The position numbers were made by a program, and so were the translations under genes. From Microbacterium ureisolvens (lineage in GTDB: Bacteria > Actinomycetota > Actinomycetes > Actinomycetales > Microbacteriaceae): a DNA stretch of 64,000 nt. A model generated the notes under the pieces. That model made no database searches. It saw nothing but the letters and a program-made list of their open reading frames with translations, and had not been told where the DNA came from. Numbering within the stretch: the first letter of the stretch is position 1; every line of letters begins with the position of its first letter. The stretch is taken from NCBI RefSeq assembly GCF_019511645.1, contig NZ_JAEUAX010000001.1, positions 558,001-622,000 on the forward strand, written 5' to 3'. This document shows positions 38,158 through 45,425 of the stretch, piece by piece.

Positions 38158-38195
38158 AGTGGGCGAGCGCCCATTTCGGTGGGCATCCGCCCACT
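38158..38195. promoter_or_regulatory. Double palindromic operator before the tetR-type gene
   Basis: Two copies of TGGGC-N4-GCCCA, at 38160-38173 and 38180-38193, lie 20 bp centre to centre. Outer arms AGTGGGCG (38158-38165) and CGCCCACT (38188-38195) make the whole block symmetric too. A -10-like TAGAGT (38155-38160) overlaps the left box. This is the expected form of a two-dimer TetR site. Confidence 0.75.
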
Positions 38196-38205
38196 AGGAG
38201 CGACT

Positions 38206-38766
38206 TTGCCGACCGGACAACCACTTCCCGACGCCCGCAACGTACTCCTGCAGGCGGGACGCCGCGTGCTGGCGGCGCAGGGGCCGGGCGCTCTGAACTC
38301 GAGGGCGGTCACGGCGTCGTCGGGCGTCGCGAAGGGGGTTCTGCACCGCCATTTCACGGACTTCGACGATTACCTCGGCGCGCTCGTCGCGGAGGAGGCT
38401 CGGCGGATCGAGAGCATCGAGCCTCTGGTCGCGGACTCGGCGTCTGCCGCTGTGACAGACGTGCTCGAGCAGATCTTCACTCCGACGATGCTGGGCCTCG
38501 CAAGCATCGTTCTCAGCCGTGAGGGATTGCGCCGCCGGCTGCGCCGCGACGAATCGCCGGAAGTCCCGCTGTTCGCCGAAGCCACCTCGGTGGTGGCCGA
38601 CGTCCTCGCCGCCGAGCGCGAGGTCGGCTGGATCGCCGAAGACGCCGACATTCCCGCGCTCGCGCTCATCCTCGTGGGAAGTGCGCACCTGCTCTACGTG
38701 AGCGCGGGGGAGGCGCAGCCGGCTCACGACGCTATCGACCGGATCGTGCAGTGGACCCTCCCTTAG
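38206..38766 (+). CDS. TetR family transcriptional regulator
   Basis: A helical regulator with an N-terminal TetR DNA-binding domain (NVLLQAGRRVLAAQGPGALN, then VTASSGVAKGVLHRHFTDFDDYL) and a variable ligand domain. The start is uncertain. TTG 38206 is downstream of the double operator and follows AGGAG (38196-38200), so I prefer it (186 residues). ATG 38179 lies inside the operator and would give 195. It probably represses itself and perhaps the divergent GNAT gene. Confidence 0.82.
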   Translation: MPTGQPLPDARNVLLQAGRRVLAAQGPGALNSRAVTASSGVAKGVLHRHFTDFDDYLGALVAEEARRIESIEPLVADSASAAVTDVLEQIFTPTMLGLASIVLSREGLRRRLRRDESPEVPLFAEATSVVADVLAAEREVGWIAEDADIPALALILVGSAHLLYVSAGEAQPAHDAIDRIVQWTLP

Positions 38767-38790
38767 CCCGGGGCTGGTGGGACAGGTCCC

Positions 38791-39645
38791 TCAACCGGCT
38801 CGACCGTCGTCAGAGGACGGTGCGTCGAGGAATCCGACGACCACATCACGGACCAGGTCGACTCGTGCCAGGCCGAAGAAATGGGTCGTGCCGGGAAACA
38901 CCGCAAGCTGGGACGCCGGCACACCGACGAAATCGCCGTTCACGTCGCCACCGCGCAGGCGGAGAAACTCAACCGCATGATCGAGCGAGACCATGTCGGC
39001 GTCACCGACGGTGATGAGCGTCGGTGCCGCGATGGCGCGTATCTCGTCTTCCGTGCGATCCGGGAACCCGCTCTTGTACGTCGCGCCGAGCTTGTCGAGC
39101 AGCACTTGAAGATGCTGCAGGTCGGGGTGGGGAGACTTGGCGAGGTAGGCGGCTTCCATGGGTGTGCCGGCGATCATGTCGACGGTCATGGCGCCGACCG
39201 CGTCCGCGTTCTCCGACCCGCGCATGCCCGATGCGGCGAAGGAGGTCGAGGAGACGATGACCCGCCGGATCCGTTCCGGGTGATCGATGGCAAGGTCCAG
39301 AGCGACCGCGCCGCCGATGCTGAAACCGTGGATGTCTGCGCGCTCGACGGCGAGGTGGTCGAGCACGCCCAGCACATCGCTGGCGAAGGCGGCCGCCGAG
39401 AACGGCCGGTCGATGTCGTTCGTGCGTCCGTGTCCCTGGAAATCGACCGCGATGACTCGCCTTCCTGCCGCGAGCTCAGGGATGAGGGCGCCGAACTGCT
39501 GCTCGATGTCGAACAGACCGCCGTGCAGCAGCACCAGCGGTGTGCCGTCGGCGGTGTCGCCGTGGACTTCGTAGTACATGCGCAGCTCACCGAGTGCGAC
39601 ATAGCCGCTCTCGGCGGGAGAGACGAGGGCTGTCTGTTCCGTCAT
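38791..39645 (-). CDS. Alpha/beta hydrolase
   Basis: This 284-residue protein has the alpha/beta hydrolase fold: oxyanion HGG in LVLLHGGLFDIEQQ, nucleophile elbow IHGFSIGGAVALDL with Ser (GxSxG), Asp in ITVGDADMVSLDHAVEF, and His in FPGTTHFFGLARVD. It resembles proline iminopeptidase/haloperoxidase-like hydrolases; the substrate is unknown. The ATG at 39645 is the first credible start. It ends 24 nt past the convergent tetR-type gene. Confidence 0.9.
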   Translation of the reverse strand: MTEQTALVSPAESGYVALGELRMYYEVHGDTADGTPLVLLHGGLFDIEQQFGALIPELAAGRRVIAVDFQGHGRTNDIDRPFSAAAFASDVLGVLDHLAVERADIHGFSIGGAVALDLAIDHPERIRRVIVSSTSFAASGMRGSENADAVGAMTVDMIAGTPMEAAYLAKSPHPDLQHLQVLLDKLGATYKSGFPDRTEDEIRAIAAPTLITVGDADMVSLDHAVEFLRLRGGDVNGDFVGVPASQLAVFPGTTHFFGLARVDLVRDVVVGFLDAPSSDDGRAG

Positions 39646-39788
39646 GCCAGTACCGTCGCAGAGCTTCGTCGGCACATCAACCTCACCCTCCTGCCGCCGG
39701 CAACCTCTCGCTCGTCCCGCCGGCGCAGGCTGGGAACGACGCAGGGCAGTGCTGGTGGTTGCGGCGCAGACGGGCGCGCCTAGAGGGC

Positions 39789-39794
39789 TAGCCT
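39789..39794 (+). promoter_or_regulatory. Putative -10 box (TAGCCT) in a CTAG-rich element
   Basis: TAGCCT ends 8 nt before ATG 39803. GCTAGC occurs at 39787-39792 and 39796-39801, a spaced palindrome abutting the start codon that may be an operator. Confidence 0.4.
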
Positions 39795-39802
39795 TGCTAG
39801 CG

Positions 39803-40162
39803 ATGAGCACACGCAGCCGGCGCCGTAGGACTTTCCCCCTGTCCAAGCGCGCAGAAGCGTACAGCCCCTCTGGCGTGGTGGCCATGGCCGTGATCGTGCC
39901 GCTGTGCTTCGGCGCAGCCGCGTTCTTCGTCTGGGGACTCGTGAAGACTTTCGTCATCGATGGCACGGGACTCTTCGAGATGGTCTACAGCGCACGTGCC
40001 CCGATGCCGGGCATCGTGGTGGCGATCGCGGCCCTGCTCGGGATCGCGGCCGTGTGCCAGATCGGCTGGCAGGGCGCGGGCTGGCTGTACAGGGTCGCCA
40101 GAGGCGAAGTGCCCCGGGCGACCACGCAGCGGGCGCGCCGCTACCGGCGCAACCCCGAGTAG
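39803..40162 (+). CDS. Small membrane protein, unknown function
   Basis: This 119-residue protein has a strongly basic N-terminus (STRSRRRRTFPLSKRAEAY), two membrane helices (about 28-52 and 70-92) and a basic C-terminus ending in RARRYRRNPE. I do not recognise a family. ATG 39803 is chosen because the GCTAGC palindrome and -10-like box lie directly upstream and the earlier in-frame sequence is low-complexity. It is convergent with the AraC-type gene. Confidence 0.7.
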   Translation: MSTRSRRRRTFPLSKRAEAYSPSGVVAMAVIVPLCFGAAAFFVWGLVKTFVIDGTGLFEMVYSARAPMPGIVVAIAALLGIAAVCQIGWQGAGWLYRVARGEVPRATTQRARRYRRNPE

Positions 40163-40222
40163 GCCGGCCTCATCGGTGGGCGCGGTGTGCGCCCATCTCG
40201 CGGCGCCCGGTCGTGCCGTCCA

Positions 40223-41089
40223 TCACTCGCGTTCGACGGGCAGCCACAGCTCGCACGTCGCGAAGCCGAAATCGGGGGAGCGGTCGAGCACCGCAACGAT
40301 CGACGGACCGGGCCGAAGGCGCCAGGGGTTCGATGGGAACCAGTCGCTCGCCGTCGCCGCCCACGCGGATTGCAGGGTGGCGGGGTAGGGGCCTTCCGTG
40401 CGGAAGACCGCCCATGCGCCGGCCGGGACTGCGATCACGTCGAGATCCTCCGGTGCGGACTCGTGCTCATCCAGCGCCACACCGTGGAGGTAGGTAAGTT
40501 GTGTGCCCTCGACATAGTCAGGATCGACGTCGGCGCTGACCTGAAGGAGCCCGGCCGGCTCGGTGCTGCTCAGCTCCTTGAGCCGGGCATGCTCGCTGCC
40601 GGGGAGTCCGGCGATGTGCGCCTGGATGTGCGGATTGACGCCCTCGTGGACGAGGGGCACTCGTGCGGCATGGCCCACGAGGTGGAATGCCGGCCGATCG
40701 GCGATACGGGTGTCCATAGGTGTGTTCCCTTCTAGGATCAGGCGGAGCCTGAGCTGCGGTTGTGTTCGAAGTGGCCCGCCGTCGCGGCGCACGTCAGCAG
40801 GGCTGACCCCGTGGACCGCCCGGAACGCGCGACCGAATGCCTCCGTGGAGCCGTAGCCGTAGCGCACCGCGATCTCGAGCATCTCGGCGTCGCCGAGCAC
40901 ATCGGCGGCAGCGACGGTCATACGCCGACGCCGGACATACTCTGACAGCGGCATGCCGGCGAGCGACGAGAACATTCGGCGCACGTGGTACTCGGTCGTC
41001 CCGAGACTTCCGGCGAGGCCGGCGAGATCGACGTCGTCCGACAGGTCGGCCTCGACGAGCTCGATCACCCGGTTGAGAATCGCGATCAC
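40223..41089 (-). CDS. AraC family regulator with GyrI-like effector domain
   Basis: This 288-residue protein has an N-terminal AraC DNA-binding domain (about 1-110: LAGLAGSLGTTEYHVRRMF and LEIAVRYGYGSTEAFGRAF as the two helix-turn-helix units) and a C-terminal GyrI/SbmC-like ligand-binding domain (about 135-288, AFHLVGHAARVPL, FRTEGPYPATLQSAW). This Rob/BmrR-like arrangement senses small hydrophobic molecules. GTG 41089 has AAGGAGGA upstream. Targets are not evident; the gene-free stretch upstream may hold its operator. Confidence 0.88.
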   Translation of the reverse strand: MIAILNRVIELVEADLSDDVDLAGLAGSLGTTEYHVRRMFSSLAGMPLSEYVRRRRMTVAAADVLGDAEMLEIAVRYGYGSTEAFGRAFRAVHGVSPADVRRDGGPLRTQPQLRLRLILEGNTPMDTRIADRPAFHLVGHAARVPLVHEGVNPHIQAHIAGLPGSEHARLKELSSTEPAGLLQVSADVDPDYVEGTQLTYLHGVALDEHESAPEDLDVIAVPAGAWAVFRTEGPYPATLQSAWAATASDWFPSNPWRLRPGPSIVAVLDRSPDFGFATCELWLPVERE

Positions 41090-41556
41090 GGTTCCTCCTT
41101 CGGCTCCCAGCCTTGTCGGGCGTGCATGAAAGCACCCGACTATTGCGGTTCGATTCGATCGTGCGGCATCAGCTGCCAGAAGTTCGGTCATCTGGTGGTC
41201 GGGTGATCTGGTCGAGGAGTGCGGACCCGGCGGATTCTGGACGGTCGAGGGGAGCTGCCGATTCGCATCTATCGGGAAGGACGTCGTCACGAAGCTGACA
41301 TAATGTGCATTATCGGCGCTTGATGGAAGCACTCCGAGGACCCCCCTTCCGACCCCTCTCCAGAAGCGGATCCGGAAGGGCTCCAGAAGTGGACCCGGGA
41401 GCGTTCCGCGAGAGGAACAGGGCGCACGAGGCACTCACAGCCGCCTCAGCAGCAGAGTCAACCGGATGACTTTCCCTGCTCGTGTTGCAGCGCTGTAGTT
41501 CCGGTGCCACCCGCGGACGCAGCAGCCGTCGGCAACTACGGCGTCGGCGACGCGAT
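41090..41556. other. 467-nt stretch without a recognisable gene
   Basis: No frame here has protein-like codon use or a credible start. It holds an AT-rich palindrome ATAATG-TG-CATTAT (41300-41313) and two imperfect 23-nt tandem units (41358-41380 and 41381-41403, core CTCCAGAAG-GGA-CCGG). It may be regulatory DNA of the AraC-type gene, a small-RNA locus, or decayed sequence. Confidence 0.6.
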
Positions 41557-42006
41557 TCAGACGACCCACACTCCGTCGCGCATGAGCACGCGGCCGGCCC
41601 GCTCGTTCGACTCGCGCCACGCCTGGATCCGCATCGGGCGCAGCACCAGGAACACGTAGCCGGCGAGCCCGCGCGGGTCCCAGTCGGCCTGGGCCGCGTA
41701 AGCCTCGCCGAGCGACGCGTCGTCGTCCACACCGACGGACCGTTCCAGCACGACATCGATCATCCCGACGTCCCGCGTCGACCCGACCGCGAGTCGCGCA
41801 ACGCCGGAGGCACCGAGATTGCGCGCGGTCGCCGACCGACCCTCCAGCGCGATGACGGCGCGGTCTGCGATCCACGCGAGGGACAGCGGCACGAGGTGGG
41901 GCGCCGCCTCCGGGGACGCCGTCGCGACCCAGACGTCGGCCGCGGGACTCGCCAGCGCCGTGAGCAGCTCGGCCTTGCGGGTCATGCGGTCACGGGGTTC
42001 AGCCAT
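41557..42006 (-). CDS. Pyridoxamine 5'-phosphate oxidase family protein
   Basis: This 149-residue split-barrel flavin/F420-binding protein has VWVATASPEAAPHLVPLSLAW at the start of the barrel (in parts), IALEGRSATARNLGASGVARLAVG as phosphate contact, and a C-terminal RIQAWRESNERAGRVLMRDG. This fits the small PPOX/F420-dependent reductase group rather than PdxH. ATG 42006 has AAGGGA 8 nt upstream. The substrate is unknown. Confidence 0.85.
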   Translation of the reverse strand: MAEPRDRMTRKAELLTALASPAADVWVATASPEAAPHLVPLSLAWIADRAVIALEGRSATARNLGASGVARLAVGSTRDVGMIDVVLERSVGVDDDASLGEAYAAQADWDPRGLAGYVFLVLRPMRIQAWRESNERAGRVLMRDGVWVV

Positions 42007-42080
42007 CCGGTCTCCCTTGTTCGGCGCGTGCCAGTCTGCCACCGAGCGGCACACGATTCGCTCCCCAGAGAACGATTTCC

Positions 42081-42086
42081 TAGGCT
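42081..42086 (+). promoter_or_regulatory. -10 box (TAGGCT) of the AEC transporter gene
   Basis: TAGGCT ends 6 nt before the ATG at 42093. A weak TTCGCT (42057-42062) sits 18 bp upstream. Confidence 0.5.
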
Positions 42087-42092
42087 CGGAGC

Positions 42093-43013
42093 ATGCTGGA
42101 GTCGCTCACCGGGTTCGTCGTGGTGGGCGTGGCGATCCTCGTGGGGTGGATCCTCGGGCGCATCGACCTGCTCGGCGAGCACGCACGGCCGGTGCTCGCA
42201 CGTCTCACGTTCTTCGTGCTCTCCCCCTTCCTGCTGTTCGTCGTGCTGGCCCAGGCCGACGTCCACACGCTGTTCTCGGCCCTCCTGCCGGTGTCGGCCA
42301 TCGCCGCGGTCGCCGTGATCCTCGTCTACGCGGTCATCGCCCGGCTCCTGTGGCGGCGCTCCGCAGGCGAGACGGTGATCGGCGCCCTGAGCGCGGGTCA
42401 GGTCAACTCCAACAACATCGGCATCCCGCTCTCGCTGTATCTGCTGGGCAGCGCTGCGTATCCCGCGCCGGTGATCCTCATGCAGCTGCTCGTGTTCACC
42501 CCCATCACGATGGCGATTCTGGATGCCGTCACCAGCGCCCGCGCAACGCTCTGGCGCGCCGTGGCCCGGGTGGCGACGAACCCCATCGTGGTCGGCTCAG
42601 TGCTGGGCACACTCGTCTCCGTGCTGGGGATCGAACTGCCGCCCATCGTGATGGAGCCCGCGATGCTCATCGCGAACGCCTGCGTGCCGATACTCCTCAT
42701 CGCATACGGCATCTCGCTTCACGGGCAACGCGTGCTGGGGGCGCCGGGTCGCCGGCGCGACATCGTCCTGGCGACGACACTGAAGCTCGTCGCCATGCCG
42801 GTGATCGCCTGGGCCGTCGCCGAGTTCGTGTTCGGGCTCTCGGCCCACGACGTGCTGATCGTGACCGTCCTCGCCGCCCTGCCCACGGCGCAGAACGTCT
42901 TCAACTACTCGCAGCGCTACGACGTCGGCGAGACGATCTCGCGCGACACCGTGTTCCTCACGACGATCGGCTGCGTCCCCGTGCTGATCCTCGTCACCCT
43001 GCTTCTCGGCTGA
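42093..43013 (+). CDS. AEC (auxin efflux carrier) family transporter
   Basis: This 306-residue membrane protein has about ten hydrophobic helices. Family features are GQVNSNNIGIPLSLYLLGSA (Asn-rich first half) and the related LPTAQNVFNYSQRYDVG in the second half, the inverted-repeat crossover motifs of the AEC/BART fold. Bacterial members carry dicarboxylates such as malate or malonate; the substrate is not determined. It appears leaderless (TAGGCT, 6 nt). Confidence 0.9.
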   Translation: MLESLTGFVVVGVAILVGWILGRIDLLGEHARPVLARLTFFVLSPFLLFVVLAQADVHTLFSALLPVSAIAAVAVILVYAVIARLLWRRSAGETVIGALSAGQVNSNNIGIPLSLYLLGSAAYPAPVILMQLLVFTPITMAILDAVTSARATLWRAVARVATNPIVVGSVLGTLVSVLGIELPPIVMEPAMLIANACVPILLIAYGISLHGQRVLGAPGRRRDIVLATTLKLVAMPVIAWAVAEFVFGLSAHDVLIVTVLAALPTAQNVFNYSQRYDVGETISRDTVFLTTIGCVPVLILVTLLLG

Positions 43014-43029
43014 CGCGGCTCACGGGCGG

Positions 43030-43299
43030 CTACCGCACGATCTCGTGCAGCATTCCCAGCACGAGCCGCACCCGGTCGCCGTCCCGCAGCACGGTGAACA
43101 GCGTGTGCGTGCAGGCACGGCATCGGACGATCGCGGCGGCCTCGTCGAGCTCGACAACGGCCTCCGCGAGCGCCGAAGTGTCACCGCACCCGCCGCAGAC
43201 GCCGACGAGCGCGGTGACGTCGGCGCCGAAGACGTCCCACAGCATCCCCGCCGCGGCGTTGCCGTCGACGATGCTCCCGGCGTTCTCGGCACGCATCAT
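43030..43299 (-). CDS. DUF6510 family zinc-ribbon-like protein
   Basis: This 89-residue protein has two Cys pairs, C35-x2-C38 and C60-x2-C63, spaced as in a small zinc ribbon, flanked by GNAAAGMLWDVFG and LVLGMLHEIVR. It matches DUF6510, of unknown function. ATG 43299 overlaps the stop of the flavin reductase gene (ATGA), so it is the last gene of a coupled three-gene operon. A rubredoxin-like iron site cannot be excluded; both spacings are compatible. Confidence 0.82.
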   Translation of the reverse strand: MMRAENAGSIVDGNAAAGMLWDVFGADVTALVGVCGGCGDTSALAEAVVELDEAAAIVRCRACTHTLFTVLRDGDRVRLVLGMLHEIVR

Positions 43300-44021
43300 G
43301 CACCTCCGAAACGTTCGGTCCTGATCCGGGCGGACGCATGCCCCAGCCCGACGAGCACGTCGGCGACGTGCTCGACGAACCCCGTGGGTCCGCACACGTA
43401 GACGACCGGCTGCCGATCCGGCGACCACACCGCCGTTCGCAGCAGCTCGGCGTCCACGCGACCGATGGCACCCTGCCACCCGTCCGGTGCGGCACGGGTG
43501 TAGCGCCAGGTCAGCCCCACTCCCCCGTCTCCCGAGAGCGACGACAGCTCATCGCGATATATCGCGTCCTCCGTGGTGCGCACCGAGTAGAGCAGGCGGA
43601 CGGAGGCTGCGGCTCCGGCATCCGTCGCCGCACGCACCATCGCCATCATCGGGACGATGCCCGAGCCTCCGGCGATCAGCTGCACCGGCGCCTCTCCCCC
43701 GGGTCGCCACACGAAATAACCCCCGAGCGGTCCTTTGACCTCGAGCTCGTCGCCGGGAAGGACGTCCTCCACGAGGTACGGCGATACCTCTCCGTCGGGG
43801 ATCTCGTCGACCGCCAGCTCCACGGTCTCGGAGGCGCCGTACGAGCCGAGCGAGTACGACCGCACCGCCTGGTAGCCGTCTTCCGCCGTGAGCCGGATGT
43901 CGACGTGCTGGCCGGCGTCGTTGCCCGGCCAGCCGGGCACATCAAGCCGCAGGATCCGTGCCGAGTGCGTCGCCGGGATCGCCTCGACGACCCGCCCTGG
44001 CATCCAGCCGCCGACGGTCAC
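43296..44021 (-). CDS. Ferredoxin-NADP reductase-like flavoprotein
   Basis: This 241-residue protein has the FNR fold: FAD-binding RSYSLGSYGASETVEL (R-x-Y-S type), a GDELEVKGPLGGYFVW beta-barrel segment, the NAD(P) phosphate loop LIAGGSGIVPMMAMVRAA, and the C-terminal VYVCGPTGFVEHVADVLVGLG. No 2Fe-2S domain is attached. GTG 44021 overlaps the stop of the molybdopterin gene (GTGA). The likely role is to feed or take electrons in the module formed with its two neighbours. Confidence 0.92.
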   Translation of the reverse strand: MTVGGWMPGRVVEAIPATHSARILRLDVPGWPGNDAGQHVDIRLTAEDGYQAVRSYSLGSYGASETVELAVDEIPDGEVSPYLVEDVLPGDELEVKGPLGGYFVWRPGGEAPVQLIAGGSGIVPMMAMVRAATDAGAAASVRLLYSVRTTEDAIYRDELSSLSGDGGVGLTWRYTRAAPDGWQGAIGRVDAELLRTAVWSPDRQPVVYVCGPTGFVEHVADVLVGLGHASARIRTERFGGA

Positions 44022-44611
44022 CAATACCGCTCCTCGGTCCACGGGTCGCCGTGCATGTTGTAGCCGTTCTGCTCCCAGAACCCGGGCTCGTCATCGGTCA
44101 TCAGCGTCAGCCCCCGCACCCACTTCGCGCTCTTCCAGAAGTACAGGTGCGGAACCAGCAGCCGGGCCGGGCCGCCGTGCTCCGGATCGAGAGGCTCGCC
44201 CTCGAACTCGAACGCCACCCAGGCCTTGCCGCCGAGAAGATCCTCCATCGGCAGGTTGGTCGTGTAGCCGCCGTACGAGTGCGCCATCGCGTACTCGGCA
44301 TCGGTCTCGACGGTGTCGAGCAGCGTATCGAGCGACACCCCGCGCCACGATGTGCCCAGCTTCGACCACCGCGTCACGCAGTGGATGTCCGTGTGGACGT
44401 CCTCGATGGGCAGGGCCATGAACTCATCCCACGTCCACGAGACGGCACCGCCGCCCTCTGTGCGGATTGCGAAGCGCCACTCCTCCTGCTCGATCCGCGG
44501 CGTCGGCCCGGCCGACAGCACCGGGAAGTCCTCAGTCAGGTACTGGCCGGGTGGCAGCCGCGGATCGCTCTCGCGGCGACGCGCTCCGAACCCCCTCGAC
44601 ACGACGGCCAT
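44018..44611 (-). CDS. Sulfite oxidase-like molybdopterin protein
   Basis: This 197-residue protein has the oxidoreductase molybdopterin-binding fold. Cys78 in DIHCVTRWSKLG is the expected molybdenum ligand; SYGGYTTNLP and PHLYFWKSAKWVRGL follow. It is YedY/MsrP-like in core but has no Tat or other signal peptide and lacks the C-terminal dimerisation domain of true sulfite oxidases, so it is probably cytoplasmic. It heads a coupled operon with a flavin reductase and a DUF6510 protein. Its substrate is unknown. Confidence 0.9.
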   Translation of the reverse strand: MAVVSRGFGARRRESDPRLPPGQYLTEDFPVLSAGPTPRIEQEEWRFAIRTEGGGAVSWTWDEFMALPIEDVHTDIHCVTRWSKLGTSWRGVSLDTLLDTVETDAEYAMAHSYGGYTTNLPMEDLLGGKAWVAFEFEGEPLDPEHGGPARLLVPHLYFWKSAKWVRGLTLMTDDEPGFWEQNGYNMHGDPWTEERYW

Positions 44612-44750
44612 CGAAACCCTCCTTCTGCACGCCTCGTCGGGCGCGCACGCTCACGGTCACGCACGCTCACGCTAGCGCGGTGCGGCCCATCGGGTCGACG
44701 GGCATGGGGCAACACACCTTCACTGTCGCTCGCATGTTCCATCCGGGGTC

Positions 44751-44756
44751 TAAGCT
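44751..44756 (+). promoter_or_regulatory. Putative -10 box (TAAGCT) of the hdeD-like gene
   Basis: TAAGCT precedes a leader of about 40 nt ending in CAGAAAGG before ATG 44800. No convincing -35 box. Confidence 0.35.
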
Positions 44757-44799
44757 TTAGCCGCACCACATACAGGGAATTCTCAGAAAGGCCCCCCTC

Positions 44800-45357
44800 A
44801 TGTCCACTGCATCCGAAGCCGAGAAGTCGGCCGTCAACGGAATCCGCACGGCGCTCGGCGTCGGCGGCGTCCTCGCCATCATCGTCGGCATCCTGATCCT
44901 GGTCTGGCCGGGCAAGACCGCCGCGGTCATCACGGCGATCATCGCGATCTACGCCATCGCCGCCGGTCTGGTCTACGCCGGTCTCGGGATCTTCTCGAGG
45001 ACCAAGGGCGGATGGGCTCGCGTCGGCCACATCGCTCTCGGCATCCTGTTCATCATCGCCGGCGTCGTGGCGCTGTTCAACCTCGGTCAGACGACCGCGT
45101 GGCTCGCCCTGTTCCTCGGCATCCTCATCGGAATCATGTGGATCGTCGAAGGCATCGTCGCGCTGTCGACGCTCGGCGACGCGGCGTCGAAGGGCTGGTC
45201 GATCTTCTTCGCCATCCTCAGCATCATCGCCGGTATCATCGTGCTCTTCGCGCCGGTGTGGGGCGTCGCCATCCTCTGGTGGATCCTCGGCATCTCGCTG
45301 GTGGTCCTCGGTGTGATCAACATCGTCCGCGCCTTCACCTTCAAGGGCGACATCTGA
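44800..45357 (+). CDS. HdeD family (DUF308) membrane protein
   Basis: This 185-residue protein has six membrane helices arranged as repeated helix pairs: GILILVWPGKTAAVITAI, the paralogous GVVALFNLGQTTAWLALFLG and GIIVLFAPVWGVAILWWILG, as in HdeD/DUF308 proteins. E. coli HdeD is linked to acid resistance; no role is established in actinobacteria. A Shine-Dalgarno AGAAAGG precedes the ATG. A strong hairpin follows the gene. Confidence 0.9.
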   Translation: MSTASEAEKSAVNGIRTALGVGGVLAIIVGILILVWPGKTAAVITAIIAIYAIAAGLVYAGLGIFSRTKGGWARVGHIALGILFIIAGVVALFNLGQTTAWLALFLGILIGIMWIVEGIVALSTLGDAASKGWSIFFAILSIIAGIIVLFAPVWGVAILWWILGISLVVLGVINIVRAFTFKGDI

Positions 45358-45373
45358 TCCGAGCCCGGATCGC

Positions 45374-45409
45374 AGACGGCCCCGGGAGCGATCGCTCCCG
45401 GGGCCGTCT
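45374..45409. terminator. 36-nt perfect palindrome after the hdeD-like gene
   Basis: Arms AGACGGCCCCGGGAGCGA and complement meet at 45391/45392. It sits between the hdeD-like gene and the convergent S9 peptidase gene and can terminate both. A TCTCGTGTCT tract follows; no long T-run. Confidence 0.8.
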
Positions 45410-45425
45410 CGTGTCTGCCGCCGGA

